A stretch of DNA of 64,000 nucleotides from contig NZ_CP064781.1 of the NCBI RefSeq assembly GCF_016858125.1, forward strand, positions 3,047,501 to 3,111,500, given 5' to 3'. A program made the position numbers and the translations under genes. The notes under the pieces are model-generated. The model worked only from the letters and a program-made list of their open reading frames with translations. It was not told where the DNA came from and made no database searches. Below are positions 38,735 to 49,191 of this stretch, piece after piece (the stretch's first letter is position 1; every line of letters starts with the position of its first letter). This DNA is from Azospira restricta (GTDB taxonomy: Bacteria; Pseudomonadota; Gammaproteobacteria; Burkholderiales; Rhodocyclaceae).

Positions 38735-40723
38735 ATGCCCACCATGAATTCCGCCGGATCGAACACCCGCGCGCCCGGTACGGCCCCCGCCTGGTCGAGC
38801 TGGTACCTGACGATGCCCAAGCTGGCGGTCGGGCTGCTGGTCATCCTGCTCGTCGCGCTGCTCTGGCTGCTGCAGGACAACGAGAAGGAAGAGCAGCGGG
38901 CGACGCTGATCGCCGACGTGCTCTGGCTGGAACAGAGCTTCCGCTTCCACCTCGAGAACAACACGGTGCAGCTGCAGCAGCTGGCGCTCGACCTGGGCCA
39001 CGCCGACGCCTCGGACAAGCTCTTCGACACCCGCGTCCGCCACCTGATCCGGACCAACCCGGAACTGGTCCAGGTCGCCTGGCTGGACAACGACGGCGTC
39101 ACCCGCGAGGCGCTGCCCAGCCACATCTCGCCGCGCCGGGGCGCGGGCAGCGAGCGCGGCCGCGGCGAGGACAGCTTCGAGCTGGCGCGCAAGCTCGGCA
39201 AGCCGATCTTCTCGCGCACCTACCTCAGCCAGGACGAGGCCTTCTTCGAGCTCTACGTGCCGCTCTACCGCGGCGACCAGCTGGCCGGCATGTTCGTCGC
39301 GACCCATTCGCTGCACAGCCTGGTCGGCCAGATGGTGCCGTGGTGGTTCGTCGAGAAGTACCGGCTGCAGGTGCTCGACGACGACGGCAAGGTGCTCACC
39401 GCGAAATCCAAGCTCGACCCCGGGCCGGCGGCGCTCACGCACCAGGTCGCGCTCGACCCGCCCGGCTACGGGCTGACGCTGCAGGCGACGGCCAACCGGG
39501 TGGTGACCAGCACCGCGCAGAACCTGATCATGACGCTGATCATCTTCCTCGCCGGCGCCGTGTTCTGGAGCCTGTGGGCGATCCGCGGGCTGATGCGGCA
39601 CCGTCTCGCGGCGGAGCAGGCGCTGCGCTCGGAGCACGCCTTCCGCAAGGCGATGGAGGATTCGCTGACGGTCGGCATGCGCGCCCGCGACCGCGAGGGG
39701 CGCATCACCTACGTGAACCCGGCCTTCTGCGAGCTGACCGGATTTGCCGCCGACGAGCTGATCGGCGCGCTCCCCCCCTACCCCTACTGGGATCCGGAAC
39801 AGCTCGAGCGCACGCGCGAGATGCACGAGAAGGTGCTCGACGGCCTCGCCCCTTCCGAGGGCTTCGAGATCCACGGCCGGCGCAAGGACGGCCGCTACTT
39901 CGACGCCCTCGTCTACGAGGCGCCGCTGATCGATGCCGACGGCCGCCACACCGGCTGGATGGGCTCGGTGCTCGACATCACCGAGAAGAAGCGCGCCGAG
40001 GAACTGGCCCGGCAGCAGGAGGAGAAGCTGCAGGCCACCTCGCGCCTGGTGACGATGGGCGAAATGGCGTCCACGCTGGCGCACGAGCTGAACCAGCCGC
40101 TGGGGGCGATCTCCAGCTACAACGCCGGCTGCCTGAACCGGCTCGAATCCGGCAACTACACTCCCGAGGAGCTGCGCGCCGTGCTCGAGAAGCTGGGCGT
40201 GCAGGCGCAGCGTGCCGGCCGCATCATCCGCCGCGTGCACGACTTCGTCCGGAAGCGCGAGCCGGTGCTCGCCGAATGCGACCTCGCCGAGCTCGTCGAC
40301 GACGCGATCGGCTTCATCGAGCACCTGGCGCAGAAGCGGCACGTCCGCATCGCGCGCGAGCTGCCCGGCTGGCGGCCGCCGCTCCTGGCCGACCAGGTGA
40401 TGGTCGAGCAGGTGCTGCTGAACCTGATGCGCAACGCGATCGAGGCGATGGGCGACACGCCGCCGGAGCTGCGCCGGCTGGTCGTGCGCGTGACGCAGAA
40501 CGAGCGCGAGGTCGAGGTGCGCGTCATCGACAACGGCAGCGGCATCGCCGACGCGGTTCGCGAGCGGCTGTTCACGCCGTTCTTCTCGACCAAGCCGGAC
40601 GGGATGGGAATGGGCCTCAACATCTGCCGTTCCATCATAGAATTCCACAAGGGCCGCCTGTGGGTCGAAGCCAACCCGGCCGGCGGCAGCATCTTCGCCT
40701 TCACCCTGCCCTTTGCCCCCTGA
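38735..40723 (+). CDS. dctS: DctS-like sensor histidine kinase
   Basis: 662 residues from the ATG behind GCGAGGAG; upstream in-frame ATG (38690) lies in the operator and is rejected. Membrane helix about 30-47, periplasmic sensor about 50-260, second helix about 268-285, PAS about 315-430, HisKA with AHELNQPLG (His450), and HATPase with DNGSGI and GMGMGLNI. Architecture and divergence from dctPQM match Rhodobacter DctS. It would sense the transported dicarboxylate and phosphorylate DctR. dctR begins 7 bp downstream. Confidence 0.88.
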   Translation: MPTMNSAGSNTRAPGTAPAWSSWYLTMPKLAVGLLVILLVALLWLLQDNEKEEQRATLIADVLWLEQSFRFHLENNTVQLQQLALDLGHADASDKLFDTRVRHLIRTNPELVQVAWLDNDGVTREALPSHISPRRGAGSERGRGEDSFELARKLGKPIFSRTYLSQDEAFFELYVPLYRGDQLAGMFVATHSLHSLVGQMVPWWFVEKYRLQVLDDDGKVLTAKSKLDPGPAALTHQVALDPPGYGLTLQATANRVVTSTAQNLIMTLIIFLAGAVFWSLWAIRGLMRHRLAAEQALRSEHAFRKAMEDSLTVGMRARDREGRITYVNPAFCELTGFAADELIGALPPYPYWDPEQLERTREMHEKVLDGLAPSEGFEIHGRRKDGRYFDALVYEAPLIDADGRHTGWMGSVLDITEKKRAEELARQQEEKLQATSRLVTMGEMASTLAHELNQPLGAISSYNAGCLNRLESGNYTPEELRAVLEKLGVQAQRAGRIIRRVHDFVRKREPVLAECDLAELVDDAIGFIEHLAQKRHVRIARELPGWRPPLLADQVMVEQVLLNLMRNAIEAMGDTPPELRRLVVRVTQNEREVEVRVIDNGSGIADAVRERLFTPFFSTKPDGMGMGLNICRSIIEFHKGRLWVEANPAGGSIFAFTLPFAP

Positions 40724-40730
40724 GGCCGCG

Positions 40731-41330
40731 ATGAGCAACCAGGTCTATCTTGTCGACGACGACGACGCGATCCGCGATGCGCTGGGCTGGCTGCTGCAAT
40801 CGCGCGGCCTCGCCTGCCGCGGCTTCGCCTCGGCCGAGGACTTCCTCGCCGCATGGACGCCGCAGCTCGCCGGCTGCCTGCTGCTCGACATCCGCATGCG
40901 CGGCATGAGCGGGCTGCAGCTGTTCGACCGGCTGCTCGAGCTCGACAGCCGCCTGCCGGTGATCTTCATGACCGGCCACGGCGACGTGCCGATGGCCGTC
41001 TCGGCGCTGAAGAAGGGCGCCTTCGATTTCGTCGAGAAACCCTGCAACGACAACGAACTGGCCAACCGCGTGCTGGAGGCCCTGCAGCAGGACGCCAGCA
41101 ACCGCGCCTCGGCGGCGAGCAGCGAGTCGATCAACAGCCGGCTCGAGAAGCTGACCGCGCGCGAGCGCCAGATCATGGAACTGATCCTCGCCGGCAAGTT
41201 CAACAAGGTCATCGCCGACGAGCTGCAGATCAGCATGCGCACGGTCGAGGTGCATCGCGCCAACCTGTTCGAAAAGATGGGGGTGCGCACCGCCGTCGAA
41301 CTGTCGCAGCTGATGACCGGCCGACGCTGA
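40731..41330 (+). CDS. dctR: DctR-like FixJ-family response regulator
   Basis: 199 residues. Receiver (1-120) with acidic DDDD at 9-12, phospho-acceptor Asp53 (LLDIRM) and Lys in VEKP. LuxR-type helix-turn-helix about 135-195 (LTARERQIMELILAGKFNKVIADELQ is its core, interrupted here only by normal variation). The natural partner of the upstream kinase and likely activator of dctPQM. The next gene follows by 9 bp. Confidence 0.9.
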   Translation: MSNQVYLVDDDDAIRDALGWLLQSRGLACRGFASAEDFLAAWTPQLAGCLLLDIRMRGMSGLQLFDRLLELDSRLPVIFMTGHGDVPMAVSALKKGAFDFVEKPCNDNELANRVLEALQQDASNRASAASSESINSRLEKLTARERQIMELILAGKFNKVIADELQISMRTVEVHRANLFEKMGVRTAVELSQLMTGRR

Positions 41331-41339
41331 GGCAGGACG

Positions 41340-43814
41340 ATGACGCAGGCCCCCGCCCAGCCCGCCGCGCTCGCCACCGAGGACGGCGCGCTGCTGCAGG
41401 CCCTGCTCACCGCCGAACTGGGCCAGGCGATCATCGCCGTCGACCGCGACGGCCGCATCCGCCACTGCAACCCCCTCGCCCGCCGCCTGCTCGAACCCCT
41501 CGCCGGCCCGCTCGCCGGCCGGCTGCTGGCGGAGATCCACGCCGAACTGGGCGTCGACCCGCGGCGCTACCTGGCCGCCGCGGAGAAAGCGATCGCCGAC
41601 GGCAGCTACCGCTTCCGGCAGAAGATCGAAACCGCGGCCGGCACCGTCCACCTCGACTCCTGCATGCTGCCGCTGTACGCCGCGCCGCTGCAGCTCGCCG
41701 GCTTCGCGCTGGTCTCCCGCGACTGCACCGAGCTCGTGCAGGCCGACGACATCCGCCGCAAGCTGAGCCGTGCCGTGGAGCAGAGCCCGGTGGCGATCAT
41801 CATCACCGACACCGAGGGCCGCGTCGAATACGTCAATGCGCGCTACAGCGAGGTCACCGGCTACCGTCCCGAGGAAGTGATCGGCAGCAAGGTCGGCCTG
41901 CAGAAATCCGGGCTGACGCCGCCGGAAACCTACGTCGACCTGTGGCAGACGATCCGCCGCGGCGAGGACTGGCGCGGCGAACTGTGCAACCGGCGCAAGG
42001 ACGGCCGGCTCTACTGGGACAGCGTGCACATCGTGCCGATCGTCGACGAGCGCGGCGCCGTCAGCCACTACCTGAGCATCCAGGAGGACATCAGCGCGCG
42101 CAAGCAGAGCGAGGAGACCATCCGCCTGTGGGCGACGGTGTTCGAGAACAGCGGCGAGGCGGTGATGATCACCGACACCGACAACCGCATCATCTCGGTC
42201 AACCAGGCGTTCACGCACATCACCGGCTACGCGCCGGGCGAGGTGATCGGACAGAACCCGTCGATGCTCGGCTCCGGCCGCCACGACGCCGCCTTCTTCG
42301 CCGACATGTGGCACCGCCTCAACGCCGGCGGCCACTGGCAGGGCGAGATCTGGGACCGCAGGAAGAGCGGCGAGGTGTACCCGAAATGGCTGGGCATCTC
42401 GGCAGTGCGCGACGACCACGACCGGCTGACGCACTACGTCGCGGTCTTTTCCGACATCAGCGAGCGCAAGGCGGCCCAGGAGCGGATCGAGTACCTCGCC
42501 CGCCACGACCCGCTGACCGGCCTGCCCAACCGGACCACGCTCGCCGACCGGATGGAGCAGGCGCTGGCGTACGCCGAACGCGCCGGTAGCCAGGTCGCCC
42601 TGCTCTTCCTCGACCTCGACCGCTTCAAGACGATCAACGACTCGCTCGGCCACCCGGTCGGCGACGCGCTGCTGCAGGAGCTGACCCGCCGCCTGAAGGC
42701 CGCGGTGCGCGAGACCGACACCATCAGCCGCCTCGGCGGCGACGAATTCGTCGTCCTCGTCGGCGACCTCGCCGACGCCAACACCGCCGCCGAGATCGCC
42801 GGCAAGATCCTTGATCTCGCGCAGCGCCCGTTCGTCCTCGACGGCCGCACGCTGTCGACCTCGATCTCGGTCGGCATCACGCTGTTCCCGGACGACGGCC
42901 GCGACTTCGAGACGCTCCTGAAGAAGGCCGACATCGCGATGTACCACGCCAAGGACGCCGGGCGGAACACCTACCGTTTCTTCACCGAGCAGATGAACGC
43001 GCACGCGCTCGAGCGCCTGCTGATCCAGAACCACCTGCAGCAGGCGATCGCCAGGAACGAGTTCGTGCTGCACTACCAGCCGCAGGTGGCGCTCGACACC
43101 GGCCGCATCATCGGCGCCGAGGCGCTGGTGCGCTGGCGCAACCCGGACCTCGGCATGGTTCCGCCCGACCGCTTCATCCCGATGGCCGAGGAGAACGGCG
43201 CGATCGTCGCCATCGGCGACTGGGTGCTGCGCGAAGCCTGCCGCCAGGCGAAGGCGTGGCGCGACGAAGGACTGGACGCGATTCCGGTGGCGGTGAACAT
43301 CTCGGCGCTGCAGCTGAAGCACGGCGACTTCGTCGAGCGCGTGCTGCGCATCCTCGCCGACACCGGCCACGACCCGGCGATGCTCGAACTCGAATTCACC
43401 GAGTCGATCCTGATCCAGGACATCGAGCGCGTGCTCGGCCAGGTGCGCCGGCTGAAGGCGCACGGCATCACCGTCGCCATCGACGACTTCGGCACCGGCT
43501 ACTCGAGCCTCTCCTACCTGAAGCGGCTCGACGTCGACCGGCTGAAGATCGACCGTTCGTTCATCCGCGACATCGGCAGCGACCCCGACGACGCGGCGAT
43601 CGTGCGCGCGGTGACGCAGATGGCGCGCAGCCTGCGCCTGAAGATCCTCGCCGAGGGCGCCGAAACCGCCGAGCAGACGCGCTTCCTGCTCGCCGAGGGC
43701 TGCCGCGAGGTGCAGGGCTTCCTCTACTCGCGGCCGCTCGCCGCGGAGGCCTTCGCCAAGCTCTACCGCGAATCCGGCGGCCTGCTCAGCCGCCCGCCGC
43801 AGTTTCCCAGATAG
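41340..43814 (+). CDS. PAS-PAS-PAS-GGDEF-EAL c-di-GMP signalling protein
   Basis: 824 residues, cytosolic. A PAS-like N-terminal domain (about 12-120) and two PAS domains (about 138-250 and 262-375) precede GGDEF (about 385-545). That domain has intact GGDEF at 466-470 and RETD I-site, so synthesis is possible. The EAL domain has EAL at 594-596, and VNISALQL, EFTES, DDFGTGYSS, LKIDRSF and AEGAE, so hydrolysis is also possible. Direction cannot be told. It is 9 bp behind dctR, hence in the dctSR transcript. The 3' end overlaps the convergent tilS by 29 bp. Confidence 0.92.
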   Translation: MTQAPAQPAALATEDGALLQALLTAELGQAIIAVDRDGRIRHCNPLARRLLEPLAGPLAGRLLAEIHAELGVDPRRYLAAAEKAIADGSYRFRQKIETAAGTVHLDSCMLPLYAAPLQLAGFALVSRDCTELVQADDIRRKLSRAVEQSPVAIIITDTEGRVEYVNARYSEVTGYRPEEVIGSKVGLQKSGLTPPETYVDLWQTIRRGEDWRGELCNRRKDGRLYWDSVHIVPIVDERGAVSHYLSIQEDISARKQSEETIRLWATVFENSGEAVMITDTDNRIISVNQAFTHITGYAPGEVIGQNPSMLGSGRHDAAFFADMWHRLNAGGHWQGEIWDRRKSGEVYPKWLGISAVRDDHDRLTHYVAVFSDISERKAAQERIEYLARHDPLTGLPNRTTLADRMEQALAYAERAGSQVALLFLDLDRFKTINDSLGHPVGDALLQELTRRLKAAVRETDTISRLGGDEFVVLVGDLADANTAAEIAGKILDLAQRPFVLDGRTLSTSISVGITLFPDDGRDFETLLKKADIAMYHAKDAGRNTYRFFTEQMNAHALERLLIQNHLQQAIARNEFVLHYQPQVALDTGRIIGAEALVRWRNPDLGMVPPDRFIPMAEENGAIVAIGDWVLREACRQAKAWRDEGLDAIPVAVNISALQLKHGDFVERVLRILADTGHDPAMLELEFTESILIQDIERVLGQVRRLKAHGITVAIDDFGTGYSSLSYLKRLDVDRLKIDRSFIRDIGSDPDDAAIVRAVTQMARSLRLKILAEGAETAEQTRFLLAEGCREVQGFLYSRPLAAEAFAKLYRESGGLLSRPPQFPR

Positions 43815-45100
43815 GCAGCACGCCGGCTTCGCCCGCCGCCGCCGCGTAGCGCGCGTCGACGCCGAGGCCGGCGACCCACACCAGCGCGTCGCCGCACCAC
43901 AGCAGCGGCAGCCGCCCGCGCTGCCACGGCGGCAGCGCCGACTCCTGCAGCAGTTTCTTCAGCGGCCGCCGCGGCCGCCGCGGGTCGGGCTGCAGGTGCT
44001 CGCCGCCCCGCCGCACGCGGATCGCGCACGCCGTGCCGGCCAGCGCCGTAAGGCGTACGCCGATGCCGTCGCCGGCACGAAAGCGCAGCACGCCGCCGGC
44101 CCACGGCAACTCCGCCTCGCCGTGCCAGGGCAGCGCCGCCGCCGGCGTTTCCGGCGGACAGAGGAACAGCTGCCCGCGGAAGACGCGCAGCGCACCGTCG
44201 TCGAGCGGAAAGGCGGGCGCCGCGCCGGCCTCCGCCGCCGCCAGCTGGCGCAGGATCTCGCCGAGGTAGCGGGCGTCCGGCATGCGCCAGCCGTGGTGGC
44301 GCAGGTGGTGCCGCAGCAGGTTGCCGCGCCGCGCCGCCGGCAGTGCATTGAACGCCGCCAGCCGCAGCCGTTCGCCGTCGACGACGGCCGCCGCGTCGAT
44401 TGCCGCCAGCGCGTCCGCCAGCGCGACGTTCTCGGCAAGGTGCGCGGCGCTGCGCGCGAGCGCCGCCGCCGGGTCGGGGAAGATGCCGGCCAGCCGCGGC
44501 AGGATGTCGTTTCTCAGGAAATTGCGGCGCAGCCGGCTGTCGGCGTTGCTTTCGTCGTCGATCCAGGTAAGCCCGCGCGCCTGCAGCCAGGCCTCGATCT
44601 CGCCGCGCGCCGTCGCCAGCAGCGGCCGCACCAGACGCAGCGAAGCGCCGGCAGCGAGCAGGCGCTCTTCCGGCATCGCCGCCAGGCCGTGCGCACCGGC
44701 ACCGCGCAGCAGGTTGAGCAGCAGCGTCTCCGCCTGGTCGTCGCGGTGGTGCGCGAGCGCCAGCCAGTCGGCGTCGCAGCCGGCGAAGGCGGCGTAGCGC
44801 GCGCGCCGGGCGGCGGCTTCCAGGCCCTCGCCGCGTTCGTCATCGACGCGGACGCGGACGACCTGCAAGGGAAGGTCGAGGGAACGGCAGCGCTCGGCGC
44901 AGCCGTCGGCCCAGGCGTCGGCATTGGCCGACAGGCCGTGGTGGACGTGCAGAGCGGACAGCTGCAGCGGCAGCGCGGCGCGGACCTCGGCCAGCGCCTG
45001 CAGCAGCGCGACCGAGTCGCGCCCGCCGGAGAGGGCGACGCAGACGCGCCGGCCCTGCGGGAGCCGCGGCGCGAAGAAAGCCGCGACCCGTTCCGGCAAG

Positions 45101-46069
<969 letters not shown>

Positions 46070-46254
46070 GGAGGGCCTGCTTGTTTGGGTCGGCGCGTAT
46101 TCTACCGCAAAGGCAAAATGCCGCCGGTCGGCGAAAGCTCATTCCGCATCGCGGAAAAGGCAGGGCGGCGCCGCCCGGCTGCGGCGCCGCGGTTCCCCGC
46201 TCCGGCGAGAACCATTACACTGGCGTAAAGCGTGTAAACAAGGGGAAGACGGGG

Positions 46255-49191
46255 ATGATCGACGGTGACGGGCGGGCTCCGCCGCGGATCCTGGTCGTCG
46301 ACGATACGGCGGCCGACCTGGTGCTGATCGCCGGCATGCTGCGCCCGCTCGGCGGCGAGACGAGCACCGCTGCCACCGGCGCCGAAGCGCTCGCGGCGGC
46401 GCGCGGCGCCCCCCGTCCCGACCTGATCCTGCTCGACATCATGATGCCGGAGCTGGACGGCTACGCGGTCCTCGCCGAGCTGCGCCAGGACCCGGCGACG
46501 CGCGACATCCCGGTGATCTTCGTCACCGCCCGCCACGACGTCGACGAGGAGGCCCGCGGGCTGCGTGCCGGCGCCGCCGACTTCATCGCCAAGCCGATCC
46601 ACGCCGCCACGCTGCTCGCCCGCGTCCGCGGCCAGCTCGACCTGGCGCGCGCCCGCCGGCTGCTGACCGGCCAGCGCGAATGGCTGGAACAGGAGGTCGC
46701 CCGCCGCCTGGCCGAGAACATGAAGCTGGAAGCCCGCCTGCAGCTGGCGCTCGACGCGTCCGGCCTCGGCGTCTGGGAGTACGCCCACGACAGCGGCCGC
46801 AGCCAGTGGTCGCCGGCGCTGTGCGCGATGCTCGGCTACCGGGCCGGGCCGGCCAGCCTCGACGACTATCTCGACCTGATCCACCCGGAGGACCGGCCGC
46901 AGGTCGAGGCCGTCCTCGCGCCGGCGCTGCGCGCGGGGCAGCCGATCCACGTGCCGGAGTACCGCATGCGCCGCGGCGACGGCAGCTGGCTGTGGACCGA
47001 GACGCGCGGCCACGTCGTCGCCCGCGACGACGACGGACGGCCGCGGCTGACCATGGGCACGATCGCCGACATCAGCGTGCACAAGGCGGCGGAGACCGAG
47101 CGCATGCTCTCGGCGGCGGTCCTTGCCGGCATCGACAACGGGATCAGCATCACCGACGCCGGCGGCACCATCCTGCTCGTCAACCAGGCGTTCTGCCGCG
47201 CCACCGGCTACGACGTCGGCGAGCTCGTCGGGCAACGCATGCAGCTGCTGCATTCCGGCCGGCACGACGCCGGCTTCTACCGCACGATGTGGCAGCAGAT
47301 CGCCGACACCGGCAACTGGCAAGGGGAAATCACCAACCGCCGCAAGGACGGCGAGCTGGTCACCGAATGGCTGAGCGTGTCCACCGTCCGCGACGCCAGC
47401 GGCCGCACCACCAACTACATCGGCATCTACAGCGACCTCGCCGGCCGCCGCGCCGCCGACCTGCGCATCCAGTACCTGTCGAGCCACGACCCGCTGACCG
47501 AACTGCCCAACCGCAACCTGCTGATCGACCGGCTGGCGCAGGCGGTGCTGACCGCGCAGCGCTTCCGGCGCACGGTGGCCTTCATCGCCCTCGACATCGA
47601 CCACTTCCACGCGGTCAACGAAACGCTGGGCGCGCACGCCGGCGACCGCATCCTGGTCGAGCTGGCGCGCCGGCTGACGCTGCAGATGCGCGACGGCGAC
47701 ACGCTCGGCCGCAAGTCGGGCGACGAGTTCGCCTTCGTCATGGCCCACATCGCCCACGAACGCGACCTGCTGCCGCTGGTCGCCCGCATCCAGGAGGCGA
47801 TCGCCGCGCCGTTCGAGCTTGCCGGGCAGCGCGTCACGCTCAGCGCGGCGATCGGCTGCAGCCTCTACCCGCGCGACGGCAGCAACGCCGAGGCGCTGGC
47901 GCGTGGCGCCGACATCGCGCTCGCCCGCGCGCGCCAGGCCGGCCGCGGCACCGCCCGCTTCTTCTCGCCGCAGATGGAGGCCGAGGCGAAGCGGCAGGCG
48001 GCGCTGGAAAGCGGGCTGCGCACGGCGATCGCGCGCAACGAACTGAGCGTCGCCTACCAGCCGCAGGTCAGCCTCGACAGCGGCAACCTGCTCGGCATGG
48101 AGGCGCTGCTGCGCTGGCACAGCCCGGAGTTCGGCGAGGTCGCGCCGGCCGAGTTCATCCCGGTCGCCGAGGAAGCCGGGCTGATCGCCGCGATCGGCGA
48201 ATGGGTGCTGCGCACCGCCTGCAGCCAGACCCGCCGCTGGCTCGACCTCGGCCAGACGGCACTGCGCGTCAGCGTCAACCTGTCGCCGCGCCAGTTCCAC
48301 CACGCCGATCTGGTCGCGCTGGTGCGCCAGGCGCTCGCCGACAGCGGCCTGCCGCCGGCGGCGCTCGAGCTGGAAATCACCGAGGGCGCGGTGATCGACG
48401 ACATCGACAACGCGGTCGCCGTCTGCCGCGCGCTGAAGGAGCTCGGGATCAAGCTGTCGCTCGACGACTTCGGCACCGGCTACTCGTCGCTGTCGTACAT
48501 TTCCCGCTTCCCGTTCGACAAGCTGAAGATCGACCAGAGCTTCATCCGCGACATCGTCGAGAACCCGGTCAACGCGGCGATCGCGACGGCGGCGATCGTC
48601 ATGGCGCGCAGCCTCAATCTGACGGTGATCGCCGAAGGGGTCGAGACCGAGGCGCAGGCGCGCTTCCTGCGCGCACGCCACTGCGACGCGATGCAGGGCT
48701 ACCTGTACAGCCGGCCGCTCGACGCCGACCGTTTCGGGCGGCTGCTCGCCGGCGACCGGCGCCTCGCGCTGGCCGCCGACGAGGAGGCGATGCCGACGCT
48801 GCTGCTGGTCGACGACGAGCCGCAGGTGCTGATCTCGCTGTCGCGGCTGCTGCGCCGCGAGGGCTACCAGATCCTCACCGCCGGCAACCCGCAGCAGGCC
48901 TTCGACCTGCTCGCCCGCCACCGCGTCGACGTCGTCGTCTCCGACCAGCGCATGCCGGAGATGTCGGGCACCGAATTCTTCGCCCGCGTCCGCCAGCTCT
49001 ACCCGCAGACGGTCCGCCTCATCCTCACCGGTTACAGCGACCTCGACACGGTGACCGACGCCGTCAACCGCGGCGCGATCTACAAATTCCTCGGCAAGCC
49101 CTGGGACGACGACCAGGTCCGCGAGCAGATCCGTGCGGCCTTCCGCCTGGTCCGCGAGCGGGCGCAGGCGGAGGCTCCGCATGCACCCTAG
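46255..49191 (+). CDS. REC-PAS-PAS-GGDEF(degenerate)-EAL-REC response regulator
   Basis: 978 residues from ATG behind GGGGAAGACGGGG; in-frame sequence upstream lacks a Met start and looks non-coding. Receiver 1 about 10-130 (Asp61 in LLDIMMPELDG). PAS domains about 160-285 and 290-405. The GGDEF domain has SGDEF at 488-492, lacking the first Gly, with RDGD I-site retained; cyclase activity is doubtful. EAL (616-618) retains the usual catalytic set (NLSPRQF, EITEG, DDFGTGYSS, LKIDQSF, AEGVE), so phosphodiesterase is favoured. A second receiver lies about 848-965 (Asp897 in VSDQRMPEMSG). Two kinase genes follow with overlaps. Confidence 0.9.
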   Translation: MIDGDGRAPPRILVVDDTAADLVLIAGMLRPLGGETSTAATGAEALAAARGAPRPDLILLDIMMPELDGYAVLAELRQDPATRDIPVIFVTARHDVDEEARGLRAGAADFIAKPIHAATLLARVRGQLDLARARRLLTGQREWLEQEVARRLAENMKLEARLQLALDASGLGVWEYAHDSGRSQWSPALCAMLGYRAGPASLDDYLDLIHPEDRPQVEAVLAPALRAGQPIHVPEYRMRRGDGSWLWTETRGHVVARDDDGRPRLTMGTIADISVHKAAETERMLSAAVLAGIDNGISITDAGGTILLVNQAFCRATGYDVGELVGQRMQLLHSGRHDAGFYRTMWQQIADTGNWQGEITNRRKDGELVTEWLSVSTVRDASGRTTNYIGIYSDLAGRRAADLRIQYLSSHDPLTELPNRNLLIDRLAQAVLTAQRFRRTVAFIALDIDHFHAVNETLGAHAGDRILVELARRLTLQMRDGDTLGRKSGDEFAFVMAHIAHERDLLPLVARIQEAIAAPFELAGQRVTLSAAIGCSLYPRDGSNAEALARGADIALARARQAGRGTARFFSPQMEAEAKRQAALESGLRTAIARNELSVAYQPQVSLDSGNLLGMEALLRWHSPEFGEVAPAEFIPVAEEAGLIAAIGEWVLRTACSQTRRWLDLGQTALRVSVNLSPRQFHHADLVALVRQALADSGLPPAALELEITEGAVIDDIDNAVAVCRALKELGIKLSLDDFGTGYSSLSYISRFPFDKLKIDQSFIRDIVENPVNAAIATAAIVMARSLNLTVIAEGVETEAQARFLRARHCDAMQGYLYSRPLDADRFGRLLAGDRRLALAADEEAMPTLLLVDDEPQVLISLSRLLRREGYQILTAGNPQQAFDLLARHRVDVVVSDQRMPEMSGTEFFARVRQLYPQTVRLILTGYSDLDTVTDAVNRGAIYKFLGKPWDDDQVREQIRAAFRLVRERAQAEAPHAP

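Noticed and set aside
40701-43463. A 920-residue frame antisense to dctR and the GGDEF-EAL gene
   Set aside because: No recognisable domain and Val/Glu/Arg/Gln bias typical of antisense of GGDEF-EAL genes.
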